A stretch of 64,000 nt of DNA from Metallyticus violacea (GCA_030762175.1 CM060843.1:116628869-116692868), one strand, 5' to 3'. Shown: positions 34,531-48,663, counted from the stretch's first letter. Translations and numbers: made by a program. The notes: generated by a model not told the origin, from the sequence alone.

Positions 34531-35988
34531 TGAGGGCAGAAAGACAAAGCACCAGCGCTAGGGAGACGAGGGAGAAGAAAAATGACGAAAAAACAATATA
34601 AATATATATTATTTGAGGAAGAGTAAATAAGATATTGTTGTATATTGTCAAGAATAAGAAAGTGTGCACCATAAGACGAGAGAGAGCAACTGCCAGAAAC
34701 AAAGACCGATTCGGAAAACATCGGAGACAATCTGACGCTGTATTCCCAATACACGCATTGATGCCGCTTTCAGTTTATGTTCAAGTTATGCCATAAACAG
34801 AAATGCGCGTTTATAGGAACCTTTCGCTATGAAGACTAAACGGACAAAAATGTCTAGTAATAGGTTCGAATCCTCCTTATGAATGATTTTTATTTGTTAG
34901 TTTTTGCAAGTGTAATTAATGTTTAATATATAGCAATAATATATGCTTTTAATGGATAAGATATTTTTTTAATTTTAAGGCATTTAGCTAAAACGCAAAT
35001 TAATCATCTTTGGTTTGAAAATAAATGCGACATTAATAAATATTCTAAAGTGAGCAACCATCAAGAAAATATTAAATATATCAATATCGGGTGTGTCCGT
35101 TTCTATTATTGCCCTCATTCTTCAGTTATCCAATTATAATTAGTGCGCCGCGTATCTTACAGAAGGAGTCTTGAGCTGTACTTGCTTTCTTAGTTATGAT
35201 ATTGGATTTCGCAATGCTGAGCGTACACACGAAGTGACAAGGAGATCATTCTGTACATTAGTAAAGACTTGTGTGTCTCAAGTTGCATGATCGTTTAAAG
35301 TCAGCATATTACTGCAATGAGGTGTGTGCCGTTATCCAGGGAAGGGATGGTTCGCCGTCGACCTGGTTCAGAATGAAAACGTATGTCCATTCTCTGCAGA
35401 ATGCTACTCTGCTTGAAGATCGGACACTCCATCTCTGCAATGAAAAAGATTTGTAATATCTCTGGGTCGACCCTCACAGCTCCACGTCGTTTAAATATTG
35501 CAGGGCTTTTTCTCGATTAGCTACTAGGAAGGAGCGGTTTAAAGACGGCAATTAGAAGACTCCAGTTTTGGGACGCCAATTTGAAGCATGTTTTGTCGTT
35601 GTTGTAATTGATTTGCCTCAGCCTGTGGATAAATCAATACGCTTCAAGACAACAGAATCTCAAGGTTTTGTTCAGCCTCGCTCAACTGGACTGGGAGAGT
35701 GCTTTTCGTTATTATAATTACAATAAATTTTACAATACACATTTTGTTGATGGTAAATTTGTTTACATTAGCAGGCATTTCTGAAAATAACCGAGTTCGG
35801 GTCGTGATCTTGGTTTATATCCGATCCTAGTAAATTTACTTTGCGTCACAGATGGTAAATAGTGTCTGGCTTTGATCTTAGGATTGATCCTGTCCTCGCG
35901 TTTGGGTCACCAGTCCTCTAATTACGACATGTAAACTTTCTGCTACTCATGCGGCAATAAATTGATTTTTCTAAGCGAACGAGCCATG
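34531..35988. other. No recognised gene
   Basis: A minus-strand 125-codon frame (34377-34754) is hydrophobic but has no motif. A lone GGTTCGAATCC near 34864 resembles a pol III box B without a partner box A. Confidence 0.4.
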
Positions 35989-35996
35989 AGCAATTT

Positions 35997-36276
35997 TTTA
36001 ATGGTGTTTAACGGCCGTTTTTTTCCTACTGAGGCACCACATGCGGTGGACACTGATGATACAGGAGATGAAATGATATATTGGAAAAGAATGTTTTAAG
36101 GAAGGAAACATTCTAGGACTTGGTTTAGGGTACCTCCCCGGCATTTGCTATTATGAGCACTGAGGAAAATCTGGAAAAAACCTAAGTCAGGGAGGACGGT
36201 TCTGGCGGGATTCGAACCCCAGACCTCCCGGTCACGAGTCCGCGTCTTAACGACCTTGGCCACCCGTGGTGGTTTC
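35997..36276 (-). mobile_element. SINE family A, full-length minus-strand copy
   Basis: It starts with the family 3' end (TGTTTAACGGCCGTTTTTTT) and ends with CGTCTTAACGACCTTGGCC. Box B is read from GGGATTCGAACCCCAGACC. An 8-bp target-site duplication, AGCAATTT, flanks it at 35989-35996 and 36277-36284. Confidence 0.9.
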
Positions 36277-36284
36277 AGCAATTT

Positions 36285-37110
36285 AGCTTTTAATACCAAT
36301 CTCGTGGCTATTTCATCGAAGCGTTTAAAGTGTAGTCCCAGTGACGAAAAAGTGATGACAGAGTGATGAACGAGTGATCAAGGAACAAGTGATTCCAAAC
36401 GAGAGAACTGCCTCCTTATATGCTCCCTTGAAAAATCACCTCCATATGGTTTACAGACGTCCATGGGGTTCAGAAATGTAAGTTCATCCTACCCGCAATG
36501 CTTTAAAAGATCAAAAGAAGTGAAAAGATTGTCTAACTCAAAACTAAATTTTGTCAGGACGAGCGAAAACCCAGCGTTCTGACGCGACCAAAATGCAAAT
36601 CATAATTACCTTCCGACTAATGCTTGGTCATTAAAAAGACATAAAAACACTTAATCTAGAATTATAAATTGGGGCGAACAGGTAATATTAACATTATTAG
36701 TTAAACAATATGTCTACAATAAAACTTTACTACATATTTTTTTAGGGGGGGGGGATTATAACGGGAGCATGCATCTACAAATAGAGGGAAAAGTCATTTA
36801 TCTTCAAGGAGGGACACGATACGACTCAACCGCATATGCCATGTTAATGAGATTTCCCCATAGTATAAGCATTGAGCCGCCATAGGATGTACGCTGGTGC
36901 TTCAAAGACAAGAGACAGCTATGTTGTTGTCTAATTCAGCGGTTGACGGTGGTCAACGAGACACGCTCACAACAAGAGAGTGGCTTTCAGTTAATGCATT
37001 GCTTATTTATTAATGTTTGAATTGCTCTATCTGAAACCTACACTTGTACAATTTTAAGCTTAGCGTCTTCATTATATAGCAATAAAAGTATATAATTACA
37101 CACAGACAGA
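36285..37110. other. No recognised gene
   Basis: Only a ten-base G run at about 36745-36754 stands out. Confidence 0.5.
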
Positions 37111-37328
37111 GGTCACAACCCGCCTAAACTATCCTCCCTGACTGAGGTTTTTTTTTTCTTTTTTTTTTTCAGATTTTCCTCAGTCATTAGTAATGGAACG
37201 TGTGGTAGAGGTACTCTAGACTTAGGCCGAGAATACTTCCTTCTCAAAATTCCTTTCCCAAGTTTATAATGTTATTCTATATATTAATAATGTCCATCGG
37301 AAAAATAGTAAAAAAGACGTTAAACAAT
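37111..37328 (+). mobile_element. SINE family A, diverged and headless copy
   Basis: It starts within a damaged box B (GGTCACAACCCGCC), followed by CCTCCCTGACTGAGGTTTTT, an expanded T stretch, TTTTCCTCAGTCATTAGTAA, TTCCTTCTCAAAATTCCTTT and a degraded 3' end (GACGTTAAACAATGA). The box A half is missing. Divergence is greater than in the other copies. Confidence 0.75.
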
Positions 37329-38535
37329 GAACATTATTGCAAAAGTTAAAAGTGAATTTTAGCTGATCAAATTACCCACTACCATCATCATGATCATTGC
37401 CTTCAAAGACTAGAGCAGCGGGTTCCTATAGTTCCCCGAGAAATTTTGGGGAGAATCTCTAAAAATGTTTAGTAGGATCTTTTTAAGAATATCTTAAGTG
37501 TAATTACTTATTACTCTCGTGTCTGACAGACGGGTAATACAAACACGCTGAGCAAAATTGGAAGAGCGCACCTGGTTTTATATTTTCATTGTCTAGTTTC
37601 GCTGTGTTTACTGGAAATAGGTTCATTGTACTACAGAACAGTGAAAATGAACAGTTTGTATCTACTGCTTATTTTCGTTGGAACGTTGAAGTTCCTCCAT
37701 ATCGTCAAAACCGCCTCCGTAGTCTTGTGGTCAGGTATTTGCCTGCATATCCGGAGGTGGAATTTCGTAAGGTCTGTTGCTCAAGTTTTTTTTTTTTTTT
37801 TTTTTTTTTTGGAGTGGGGGGTTTTCCTTGCCCTGAAAAGTTGAATGCCAGGTAACTTTCAGCTTTGGAGACTACGGGATAATTACCAAGCATCCTGCAA
37901 AGTTGCACAAAAGTGTCTAGGAGAAGGTAATAAGAAAGCAGTTTTCAGAATGGTTGAGAGTTACCGCTGGTATTGAAATAGAAAAATGTGTAACCCGAGA
38001 AAAAGATGTTGGAGGGAGAATAATGGACCCTGTCTGTAGAATTTAGTTGAAACAATACTATGCCAGTAAGCCACAAATTAAGTTTGGAAAGTTCCCCTCT
38101 CCAACAATTCAATCAGTCGCAGGATATTGAAATATTATCCAATATCAATTCAAGTTGTTGAGAACATAAAATATAATTGTAATGCTCTACAAGCAGAAAG
38201 AGAAAAATACTGAAAGTAGTGATAGATCGCAACTCCTTGGCTTTCCCATATTTACTGATGATCAAGGTACTATTGACATGTTACCGTTATGTAGAATGCA
38301 GAAACCTGATGTTTTCGTTTATACTACCTCCAATCTTAGTGACGATAACATTTCATGAAAAGATTGTCCTATACTGGCACTGACACAAATCAGAATGGGG
38401 GATATAGAGAACTACAGCACTTAAGATTGCCCTAGGCTCAACCTCTCTCACTATACTTTGATGGTTTGACCAGATTTTCCGCGTAAAAAACAGTAATGCT
38501 CACCCCAATTGTGCTCTTCGTTAAATTACCAAGAT
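37329..38535. other. No recognised gene
   Basis: Holds a 25-base T run (37786-37810). The frames of 67-88 codons around it are not supported. Confidence 0.5.
37786..37810. repeat. Poly(T) tract, 25 bases
   Basis: An uninterrupted T run followed by GGAGTGGGGGG. Confidence 0.95.
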
Positions 38536-38559
38536 ATGATGATGATGATGATGATGATG

Positions 38560-38598
<39 letters not shown>
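38536..38598. repeat. (ATG)n-(ATA)n compound microsatellite
   Basis: About nine GAT/ATG units followed by about eleven TAA units. Confidence 0.95.
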
Positions 38599-38600
<2 letters not shown>

Positions 38601-39251
38601 AACTCATGCCAATCGCTTATATACTTTTTAATATTAGAAATGAATATTTAAATAAAACACACACACAAAATTCAGCAATAATTCAATAAATTATAATTGT
38701 TATACTTTTTAGCAAACATATTAGGTGTATGATTGTTGCAAATTGTCCTCCCAATACAAATTAATAGTCATTGTTCTATAGTCTACAAAAACACGTCAAT
38801 CTGCCAATCTCATATTTTTGTATGAAAAAATTTAAAACAAAGAACTGCTACATTTAATTTATTTAATTAATGAATATTGATGCTCTTGGAATGGTCATAT
38901 CAGACAGGTATGGGAGCATCAAAAGACGCCCAAGAATTAACTCCACGTCCATGCCTCCGCAAATTAATGCTGTGATTGGCAGCAGAGTAAATATTTAATT
39001 TAATATTTTAATGATAAAATTTTGTCTATTATTTCCATGCATTTTACTGTTCTTTTTAGAAGAAACTTTACTTTGATTAATAAGATAGGAAAAGCCTATG
39101 AATCCAATTGACAAAAAAACAGTATTTACGTTTAATTGTTAGGTTAATAAAGTGCTTTATCTTTCACGTTTATTTTCCCTTCCATCTTTATGATACAGTT
39201 TCCAAGGAAATCACAATGGTTTCACATAAATATTCCGTAGTTAAGAAAATA
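38599..39251. other. No recognised feature
   Basis: AT-rich spacer, nothing seen. Confidence 0.5.
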
Positions 39252-39508
39252 TATCCGAGGTCATTAAGGCAGGATTCGTGAGCGAGAGGTCTGGGGTTCG
39301 ATTCCCACCAGGACCGTCCTCATGACTGAGGTTATTTCCAAATTTTCCTGTCCTCATAAATGGCAAATGCCGGGGAGATACCCTAAACTTAGGCCTGGAA
39401 CTCTCCCTTCCTTTATCAATGTACCATTTCATGTCATATATCATCAAGTGTCCACCACCCGTGGAGCCCCAGTAGTAAAAACAGGCGTTAAACACCATTA
39501 AAAAATCA
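39252..39508 (+). mobile_element. SINE family A, copy with shortened 5' end
   Basis: Starts at TCCGAGGTCATTAAGGCAGG (box A, first bases missing). GGGGTTCGATTCCCACCAGG is box B. The body has AAATGGCAAATGCCGGGGAG and CCTAAACTTAGGCCTGGAAC. It ends ACAGGCGTTAAACACCATTA plus an A-rich tail. The 109-codon minus-strand frame overlapping it is a by-product. Confidence 0.87.
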
Positions 39509-40379
39509 ATGAGGACCAAACATACATTGAAAACTTCAACCACATACCACATGCCTATCATGGTAAACAACGCGAGTCTTCGAGCAAAAGAGGCATTGAG
39601 TCTGACTGCTGTTGCTTCCTATATCTGTCCTTTTCATTTTGGTTTCAATGTACAGTTTGCTGTACAGCTGAACGAACCTGGATTTGCGGTGCGGGGAGAG
39701 AGCGGCAGTATCTTACAGCAGAGCTACCGGTGATGTCTCGGAAATGTAAAGTTTTACTGTCAGAGTTTTATAAAAACCCAGCCATTATAACAGATCACTG
39801 CTTTTTATTTTTGTTTTTTTTTTTCACAGAGAGACATTTGTTACGAAAGCTTGAGGTGAAGAGCTTATTACAGTTTTTAATAGGTTATGGAAATGGGACA
39901 CTACAACTATCGACATTTACAGTATATTTAGATTTTTTTAAAAGTTAACTCGGGAAATGAGCGCAACACATTAATATTGCACACAGAAGTAAAAGGTGGT
40001 TATAGCAATGAACACAGTTCAACTCAAATTAGAAGCAAAAACTTAGAAAATGCAAGAAACGTTTTACGAACTGCTAAATGAGTATTGGTGTTTAGAACTG
40101 TCATATCTGTTAGAATATTTAAATATACGGGTGACTTAATCAATTGATTCAATAGTTTTAAGTGTAAGCTTTGTTTCTTAGTTCAGAACTTGAAAAGCTG
40201 AAAGACATTCTTGATCATTATCAACACTGTAAGATGAAATAGGTCAGTAATTTCCATCTCTTTCTACTGAGAAACATAATTGGATGTATCGCTCTTGATT
40301 TCCAGAAAGTACATAAAAAACAACAGATTTCATAGCTTGCGAACGAAATAAATTGATGTTCACACTCATAGTTAAGTTT
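39509..40379. other. No recognised feature
   Basis: Frames of 66-76 codons without motifs. Confidence 0.5.
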
Positions 40380-40636
40380 ACCAGGAATGAAGCATCGGTG
40401 GCTGCTTGGATTGAAGTCAAACCTAGTGAAGAAAGCAACATACCTAGCCTACTTCTATCATTTTGTGTGAGCAAGCCTTCTCTGCTATGCCGATGGTAAA
40501 CTCTAAAATAAGAAATAGATTGCTAAGCCCCGAGGATGAGCTGCGTGTTTCGTTGTTGACTTCAGACTTAATAATAAACATTTGCGTTCTAAGCATCAAC
40601 CATAAGTTTCGCTTTAACAAAACAAAACTGGTTTGA
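40380..40636 (+). pseudogene. hAT transposase C-terminal fragment
   Basis: The last 56 codons (40466-40636) begin CEQAFSAMPMVNSKIRNRLL. This matches the C-terminal dimerisation block of hAT transposases (C-E-x-x-F-S-x-M followed by K-x-R-x-R-L). Just upstream, in another frame, AAWIEVKPSEESNIPSLLLS fits the preceding W..V..EYP.L..LA pattern, so a frameshift lies near 40462. The catalytic core and zinc finger are absent. hAT-derived C-termini are sometimes domesticated, but the frameshift and isolation argue for a dead fragment. Confidence 0.65.
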
Positions 40637-41049
40637 GGGCTATTTATTGTAGTCTACTATTTTCTGGTGTTTTGGTGTTTGTTATACTTTTCATAAAATA
40701 AATAAAATCAGTAAAGGACTAAGTCTTCACTCGAACTGAAATTTACAACGTTCTTGGTAGCTATAAATTCCATTTTGATTGAGTATTATAACATTGAAAA
40801 ATAAAATTAATTTTTAAAAATATTGTCTACCGTTTCTAAGCTCATTCCCAAAAATATCGCCAGTGGGAAACCTTTGATCTTTCCAGTTAGTGAAAATTGA
40901 TTATGTAACGATATACATGTCTGTTTTCGCTTACTTGTGCTGTTAGCAAACGAAATAATTTTTTAAGATGTACTGCTATACCAATTGTTTAACGTCATGA
41001 TATTTTGAAGTTTCATGTTATCTGGTTTAATCGTTACAACCTCCAGTCC

Positions 41050-41110
41050 CGTGGCTCTGATGCCTAGCATGCAGGCTTGCCAACTGGAGTGCTCAGATTT
41101 GAACACATTG
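41050..41110 (+). other. Degraded tRNA-like segment
   Basis: GTGGCTCTGATGCCTAGCAT resembles a box A, and GTGCTCAGATTTGAACACA a damaged box B. No second copy was recognised. This is probably an old SINE head or tRNA pseudogene. Confidence 0.3.
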
Positions 41111-41264
41111 CCTTGGTTAAGACTTTCAGTTGTCTCTTATCATTAAAAGAAAAAAGAATAACTAGTAACTTGAAATATTAAGAACTTCCAGTAACAATTA
41201 TAATCGTTTTATTCATCATGGAAAACCTGGACAGTTGGCTGGACATTAAACGCTAACAAAAAAT

Positions 41265-41320
<56 letters not shown>

Positions 41321-41322
41321 TA
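41265..41322. repeat. (TAA)n-(TTA)n self-complementary microsatellite
   Basis: About 13 TAA units run directly into about five TTA units, so the junction is a perfect inverted repeat of about 16 bp per arm. Confidence 0.93.
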
Positions 41323-44300
41323 CAGCGTTGTAATATATAATGTATTGGTATTAGCAAAATGTTGGAATGTACTAAATTTGTAACATAATACGTTTTCCTA
41401 TTTCAGACACTTGTTTGTTTTATGGTTTTGCCAGTGTTTTGTCCACAAATTTACTTTGGGAAAAATAAATAGATTGCAGTATTTGTATTTTGCTATATAT
41501 TGTCCTATAAAGCTTCAGATTTGTGGCAATAATTGTATGAATTAATACCCTATATAATTATAATATATTTTAGCAGCGAAAATGGTGTAGAAATCCTTGC
41601 AAAGATGCAGATATCGGTACCAGAGTTTCGGCGTTGTTATGGTTTCAGATTTCCGCTACTGGATTTGCTGGAGTGCTATCTTCCCTGTTATCAAGCAATC
41701 TCTGCCTTTGCCTCCATATACCTTATCATGTCGTTTAACATTAATCCTAAAACCGTCGATGGCGCTTTCTTGGTCTTGGTTGTGTGAATTGAGACTGCTT
41801 GTAGGAGAAAATGGATGTAAATTTAAAATCACACTATCCTTTCTTCCTTTTCTCCTGAATAGGCTTTAGAAACGTGAAAGGTTTCGTAAAAGAGAACGCT
41901 TTTCATTTTCGTGGGAATTGAAATATGAATATTTAAACACTGCACAATGGGCGAGAAGGATGGTAAAGCTGTTTGTATATAGTACACAAACGCACATCTC
42001 GTCACTACACCATCATCATCATCCCTTACAAAACGCTAGCAGTAAAAAGGGGAGAAATTTGAAAGTAGGGAACGCCCCTTCAACCACCCAACTTACTTTT
42101 TTCCTGAAGCAGAAGTAACGTCTTTCTACACTGCTTTCCCAGCCACTTTCCCCATCCTCTTTCACCTGTGATGCCTTGGTAGACTTACTGGGCGTTACTC
42201 TTCATTCCCCCCTGCTTCACAGAGCGTTTCTTTTCTTCCGTAATTCAGTACTTCTTCAAGAAGAGACGCCTTGGAAGAAACTCTTCGGATAGAGGCCCCT
42301 TCTTTTTGGATATGCATTCGCCCTGCTGGACGCTCTTCAAGATTAGGTAGAGAAAATTTCTAACGCCCTATGCTAAACGTGGGAGCTGTTTCAACATTTT
42401 CATACAGAAATATGCCTAAAAATTTAACAAGCTTCAAAGAGCAATGTTACCTTCATTTTAAAACGTTAGCATGGGGCGAAAATTAGAATACAAGAGCGAT
42501 AAACTAGTTCAATTGGAATTAATAGAAGACATATTAAAATGTTATAATCATTTGAGAAAGGATATATACATACAGGAAAACCTGCATCAAATTTGCACAT
42601 GCGCCTTTTCCTTGTGTAATTTATTATATTTTATGGGACATTTCCATACACAGTTTATCAATTTTATTATGAAAAATTTAAAATAAATTTCACACAAGTA
42701 TGACTAAATGGGAAAGAAGGAAAGAAGGAAAAAAAGAGGTTATTCAATCTGATTCGAATTATACTCAGTAGCAATACATATGAAGAATAGAAAATAGTAA
42801 CTTGCTCAACTAAATGGGGTAAAAGAAAAAAGTGTTTGGAAACTAAATATTTATTCGTTTAAATAAAAAGAGGGCTTCTCAGATTGTTATTAATGCAGAG
42901 GAAGTTAAAAATTTATGGTACAAAAAATGAAAAGTTTATTCGTTAAGTTCCTAAAAATATTCACAGGTGTTCCTTTGTTGCACCCTTTGTGGCAAGGTAG
43001 ACGTCTAGTTCAACCCAGAGTCTGATCAACTGAGTCGACCACGTCGCGTATTCTCTGCTTTAACTGCTATTTATGAATACATTGTCTTTCACCTAACCTC
43101 AAAGCGAAAGCTCCGGTGACCCGAGGAATACAACGTCGTTCGACCCAGCGTTCTGGAAGATGCTGGACGGGGTGTCTGCGTACGAGTATACGTCAATGTG
43201 CAGGGGACAAAAACCATTAGGAAATCATGTTAAGGTAGGTGATTCCTGTAATGTTCATAATTTTGTTTTTGACGGTTGACCACCCTGTCCTTTTCCCATC
43301 ACATAAGCGGCCAATCCCAAACTGCTCCACTCGGCACGTGATGTTGAGACGGTTAGATGCTTCTTTAGCAAAGTTTTTCCGGAAATGTTATGAACAACAG
43401 TTACTGATTTTTTTTTTCTTTTTGCCAATTCTAGCACACAATACGCCTTTTCTTTCGCTGATGTGGTCAGATTTAATTCAGAGTCTCTGAGGTTTATCGT
43501 GTTGCAAAATGAAGATGGACATTTACGCTTTCACAATATAAGAGTACTATGCAGTAAATTCATTTTAGAATACATTGTTCAATTTTAATTATCCTGAATT
43601 AATTTTAATTATCCTTGATGTGAGAGCGTTCTAGGACTGAGTATTTAAGCCGTCATTTAATGATAGAGACAACTATTTAATGTGGTAACGAAATTTATAG
43701 CTTGAGGAGGAAGTTGAACCTGTAAGCCCCCAGTAATTTCACATTGCTAAGTTTAAGTATCAACATATGTGAAGGGTTCAGTCGATGCTTCTTGAAACAC
43801 CAACATAAACACAGGTTCACCGATCTTCAATTTGCTTCCACAAGGGATTTTGGATCGTTTTGCCGTATGCTCTGAACGTTTATTATCGAGTTCTTCGTTT
43901 CTCTCACAGAGGCTGATGAATGAACTATTTTTCAACGAATTTGAACATCACTCCCTTATGGCATCAGGGAAATCGGTGACTCGGCTATGATGACTGATGA
44001 CATTTCCGCTTCCAGCATGGAAAATTGCTGTCTGGAGCGAGAAATTAGTTACACGGCTCACTCTTTCCGGAAACGGTACACGTAAATCGGGTTTGGCCGC
44101 TTGTCAGGATTCCTTTGCCAGTTAGCTGACAATACCACAAAAATCTTCCTGGAAATTACAAAACCCATCGAGATGATGTGTAACATTTACACTAAATTAG
44201 CATGATAAGTCATAAATTATGTAAGTAGTGCAAGTGCTTCTTTAATTTAAAAAAAATCTTCATTTCCATATTTTTATATAAAGTATAAAAACTAACACTA

Positions 44301-47300
44301 TTTTCCTAGCTTTGCTACTCTCTATGCGCACATGTCTTACCAAACAACAAAACATGATTTCTTGAGCACTATTTTGCAATGTTACTATAAGAACAGGGCG
44401 TCACTAAACATGCGAACATTTTGTTTCAGTAGGCACTCGTACGTCTCTGTATTAAAGGCTATATTTAAACGTGCAGAATTAGCAACAACTGGGGGATTGT
44501 TATAAAATACTACAAATTGCATCATTAAAATGCATTTCCTCCTTCTTTCAAGATACCATGTAATATCAAACCGTTAAACTGTGATTATATTAAAGAATAA
44601 ACATAAAGCGCAATTTATGTAAGAATTCTATATGTAAGTTGCATTATTTTGAGCGATATACGCAGATTTAACTTTTATCAGAAAATCAAAGAAGTGAATT
44701 TGAACTGGAGAGCTATTTTCTACAATTTTTTCAAGTTACAACCGCAGAATGAGAATGTTGGAACTTTCATGCATCGAAAACCATGTCTCGATAAGAGAGC
44801 AATGTAATTTATACAGGAATTCCAGAATAGGTCCTTACCAATCGCACGGGATTTTGCGTCTCGGCAGCTAGACATGTCACAGCCGGCCACGCCGGTAGTC
44901 TGACTTCGCTTCTTAAAATGGTATATAACCTTTTTCCTTTTTGCAAATGGTGTAAAAGTCGTTCTCCTTCAACTAACATACATTCCGATTGACACGAGTT
45001 AGTTCGATTACTGTAATGTTTCTGATTTTGTTTCCTATTTTTCCTTCAGTTCTCCCAGTATTTCAGGATTTGTTTTGTACAATTTGTCCTTCTGTCTACC
45101 CGCGCAAATAGAAATCTCAGTGTTAGATCAGGAGAGACAGAAGGTCACACACCAGCACTAATTAGTCTATGAATAAATATTTCCTAATTTTACCAATGAA
45201 CTCCTATAGTTTTACCTATTCTGTCACTTTATGTAAGACACTGAAACCCCAACTTGTGCTAATTTCGGTAGTGCTTTTAATGGTGAGCATTTAAGATTTG
45301 CTCCAATTTCGCCTAATTTTTCTTCGCGTCTGTTACTTGTTTTGCACTGAACCAGTATTATCACATTCAAAGGTCGTAATTTTCATTTCTAGACGGAGGT
45401 AACTGCTCAGGGAACTTCCAAGTAAATTCCTCACAATGCAGTGAGCTGATTCGAATTTACACATAATAACACGTTACTCAAAAGTTAAATGTCTTGCCAT
45501 CTTTGTGAACGAATGTACAATGGGGATGTCTCAGAAGTTCATGGACAGACAGGCAGACGACCTTGAGTGAGGATTGGGGCCGGTCTTAGCCAAGAAACGA
45601 GCGGCGAGGACCTATTCTGGAAGCCCGGTATTAATATTAAGTTGCTAGAAACCTTAGAATTGTCTTAGGCAATCGCTAATCTATAGTAACCATAAGTCTA
45701 TAATTATGTGTCTTAACTATTTCATTACACATGGCAATAATTTTTTTCTTTTCTTAATTTATTTATAATTTGTAAATGCATAGCACGAAATATATAACAA
45801 ATATTTTCTTTCTTACACAGAATACACTGGCTCACATAAGTTGACAAATTAAATCTTTTTGTTGGAATGTTCTATTTCACTGGTAATTACAGTAAATGTT
45901 ATTTCTCACTCATACTTCTCACATATCTCGTAAAAGGTAGTAGGCTTGACTGAAATTTTAAAAGAAAATTGAAAGTTTGAAAGCAAAATTATTTTGTACC
46001 AACTGCTACTCCTTTTTATTCTTTCTTTATGTCTCACTACACCACAGCTTGCCTGCTACATATGGGGACTCATTGCTAATGTAGTTAGTTGAACGCTACA
46101 TAGCATATCATTTTCTAAATTTAATAAATGTGTAAGTACGATAAGACAATTTTGAGCTCACGGTAGGAACTGGAACATTATCTCTTAACTTAATGACATA
46201 CGAAGCTGGAACATGCTCGGCTACACTCATTCATGTGTAATCTCTCTGTCTATTTAGTAATAGTAAATACTTGCTACCTGCAATATTTGAAAAGGCAATA
46301 TTTCTGTATGGCGCTCGAAAAATACAAATGTAGAAATGCTATAATCAAAATGGGGTTAAATAATGTCTACACAAGTCTCTGTGTAGCAAGCGAGATATTT
46401 GTTGATTCATATCAGATTCTCGCGTAAACTGAAATATATAACTTAAGCAAAAAGCTAATGTAATGCACTTTCTAGATTTACAAAACTATCCTCCATTTAG
46501 ATGTGCCTGTGTTACTTTGTGCTTAAAATGTTAAAATAAGTTATTACCAAATATAAACGCAAAGTGTTGTATTGGCAGAGTAAAAAATGATGTATAATAC
46601 GTAAAATATTTTTTAAAAAATCTTGCCTCGGGTATAGAGTAAGTGTCGAATTCTCAAAAATTGAAGGATATGTCGTTAAGATTTGCTCTGATGTGTACAG
46701 TTTGTTATGTTTTCCCCTATGGAGCACATTGAAAGAGAAGGTATATTCCAACAAGCCGTGGACGCTTGTGGAAGTACAAGAAATCATAAAATTGATGCTG
46801 TGACACCTTCAATAACATGGATATAATTATAAAGTGTGCCTTGATACTAAAAGCAACATATGTTAATTATAATGCTTCTCATACACCAAGATATATTAGT
46901 GCAGAGCCAAATGACACTGAATTACGTTCATTAATTTGAAAGTTATAAAAGAATTTATGAAATGAAAGCGAGTGAAACATTCCATAGTGAGTGGAATACA
47001 TCCCAAGTTGATGATTCCATTATCGCGAGATATATGTTAACGACAACATCTGGACAAGCTATTGCTTTACAATAATATTATTTTATTAAGTTAAAACAAT
47101 AATTCTCTGGATAATTTACAGAAAATTAAAATGTAGAGGAATGCGTTTCATTATTCACCAATTAATATTCGTGGATACCGACCATATACCGTAGATTTAA
47201 AAAATAATTTATACATTTGAAAATTGTATATTTCCTTATACGACCTTATTTGCGTTAATACATTTTTTTTTTTTTTTTTCCCCGTGAATTCCGTTGCTAT

Positions 47301-48662
47301 ATTCCTTTTCAATGTTGTCTCTATTGTCTCAAGCGTTTCAAAATTTAACTGAAATAACATACAGCAATGTAGAAGTGTGCAAGTACGATAACGCAAGTAT
47401 AGAATACTGTAAAATACAAGTTGGAATGCTGTTTCACAACATTTACATGTGAACCAGCTATATGCAACACAACTAATTCCTTGCTTTTTCATTCCTTAAA
47501 TGATAGCTCCGACATTGAGCATTCAAATAACAGAGTTCCGGATTTGTTTCAACAGACGGAACAAGTCCAGCTGTCCAGGTTACCTGTAGCTTTGATTGAT
47601 TTATCTCTGCCTTAGAGCAGTTTATATACAGCCAACATAACCAATATCTCACCGTACCCCCTTGCACCAAATTCTAACCGCGGTTGGCCTTAATCGTGAC
47701 ATATACTGACGTGAGATAGCGAAGTGCAATACTGTTAATGCATTTCCGATTTCCATTAACGTAGTGGACCCTAGCGGATATCTGATTGGCATGGACAGCT
47801 ACAGTGTCAAGTCATTTATAAAAGCGAAGGAGTATCCTCTCTGGCTGCTGAATTCTAGAGAATATATGAGTAACCAACCACATGCATAACATGCTAAATG
47901 CGTAAGTTTTACAAAATAATGTGTTTGTTCTCCTTGATTTCCTCTTGCACTAGCTTCTAATATTGCTGGGTTTCGGGTTGAAAAATTAGCTACAAACGCT
48001 TAAAAAGGTACTTGGAATAAACTATTGCAAGACCTGCTATTTGGTACATTGCATGCTTTCGGCTTTCTAACAACTGAAGGTAATTTTTCCCAACCTCAAT
48101 CACGTCACGTGTATTCTACAGAGACTACAAGAATCAGGGAGAAATACTATAGGGAAAATTACTTTATTGCTACTCTGAAGCAGATTTTCTTAAAGGCCCC
48201 AAATCGTCAACTTTTGTAACCAGAAATTACTGGGTTCCAAGTACTACAATTTCTCTGCCTTACGCACGTGGGGCACTTGCATAAGATAAGCAGTTTCCTT
48301 GTGCCAAAACTTAAAAAAAAAACAAAAACAAAGCAAAGCTCCATTTGTGCCCCAGACTCAATAGACACAACAGTCATAAAGCATCAACGACAAAGACCTA
48401 GAGTGCATAATTACAGGTATTTGCATGGTGTGAATTAGAGTTTAGAAGATGAAGGTTTGGAGGAGAAGGAACAGTGGAAGAAATTGATAACTGTGAGGGA
48501 CAAACTTGACGGATTTGCCAAAGCCAAACTTGAATTCATTTTTAGGAATAATCCGTTTGTGGAAGCCTTTGCAACTTCTACTGAACTCCTATTACTTTTG
48601 TTCACAAAATATGATCTTTTGGTTTCAGTATATATATGTTGAACGGAGTTTCTGCATATATA

Positions 48663-48663
<1 letters not shown>
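41323..48663. other. Long stretch without a recognised gene
   Basis: More than 7 kb with no family A-C SINE, no transposase motif and no frame above 113 codons. It is the least repeat-rich part of the window by eye. Confidence 0.45.

Noticed and set aside
34377..34754. 125-codon hydrophobic minus-strand frame as a membrane protein
   Set aside because: It partly overlaps the family C head and AT/GA-rich sequence that naturally reads as hydrophobic residues.
34850..34880. tRNA-like element at GGTTCGAATCC
   Set aside because: A lone box B-like string without a box A at the right distance.
48457..48642. Frame with WKKLITVRDKLDGFAKAKLE as a transposase fragment
   Set aside because: It looks coding-like, but I could not place it in any family, so no feature is claimed.
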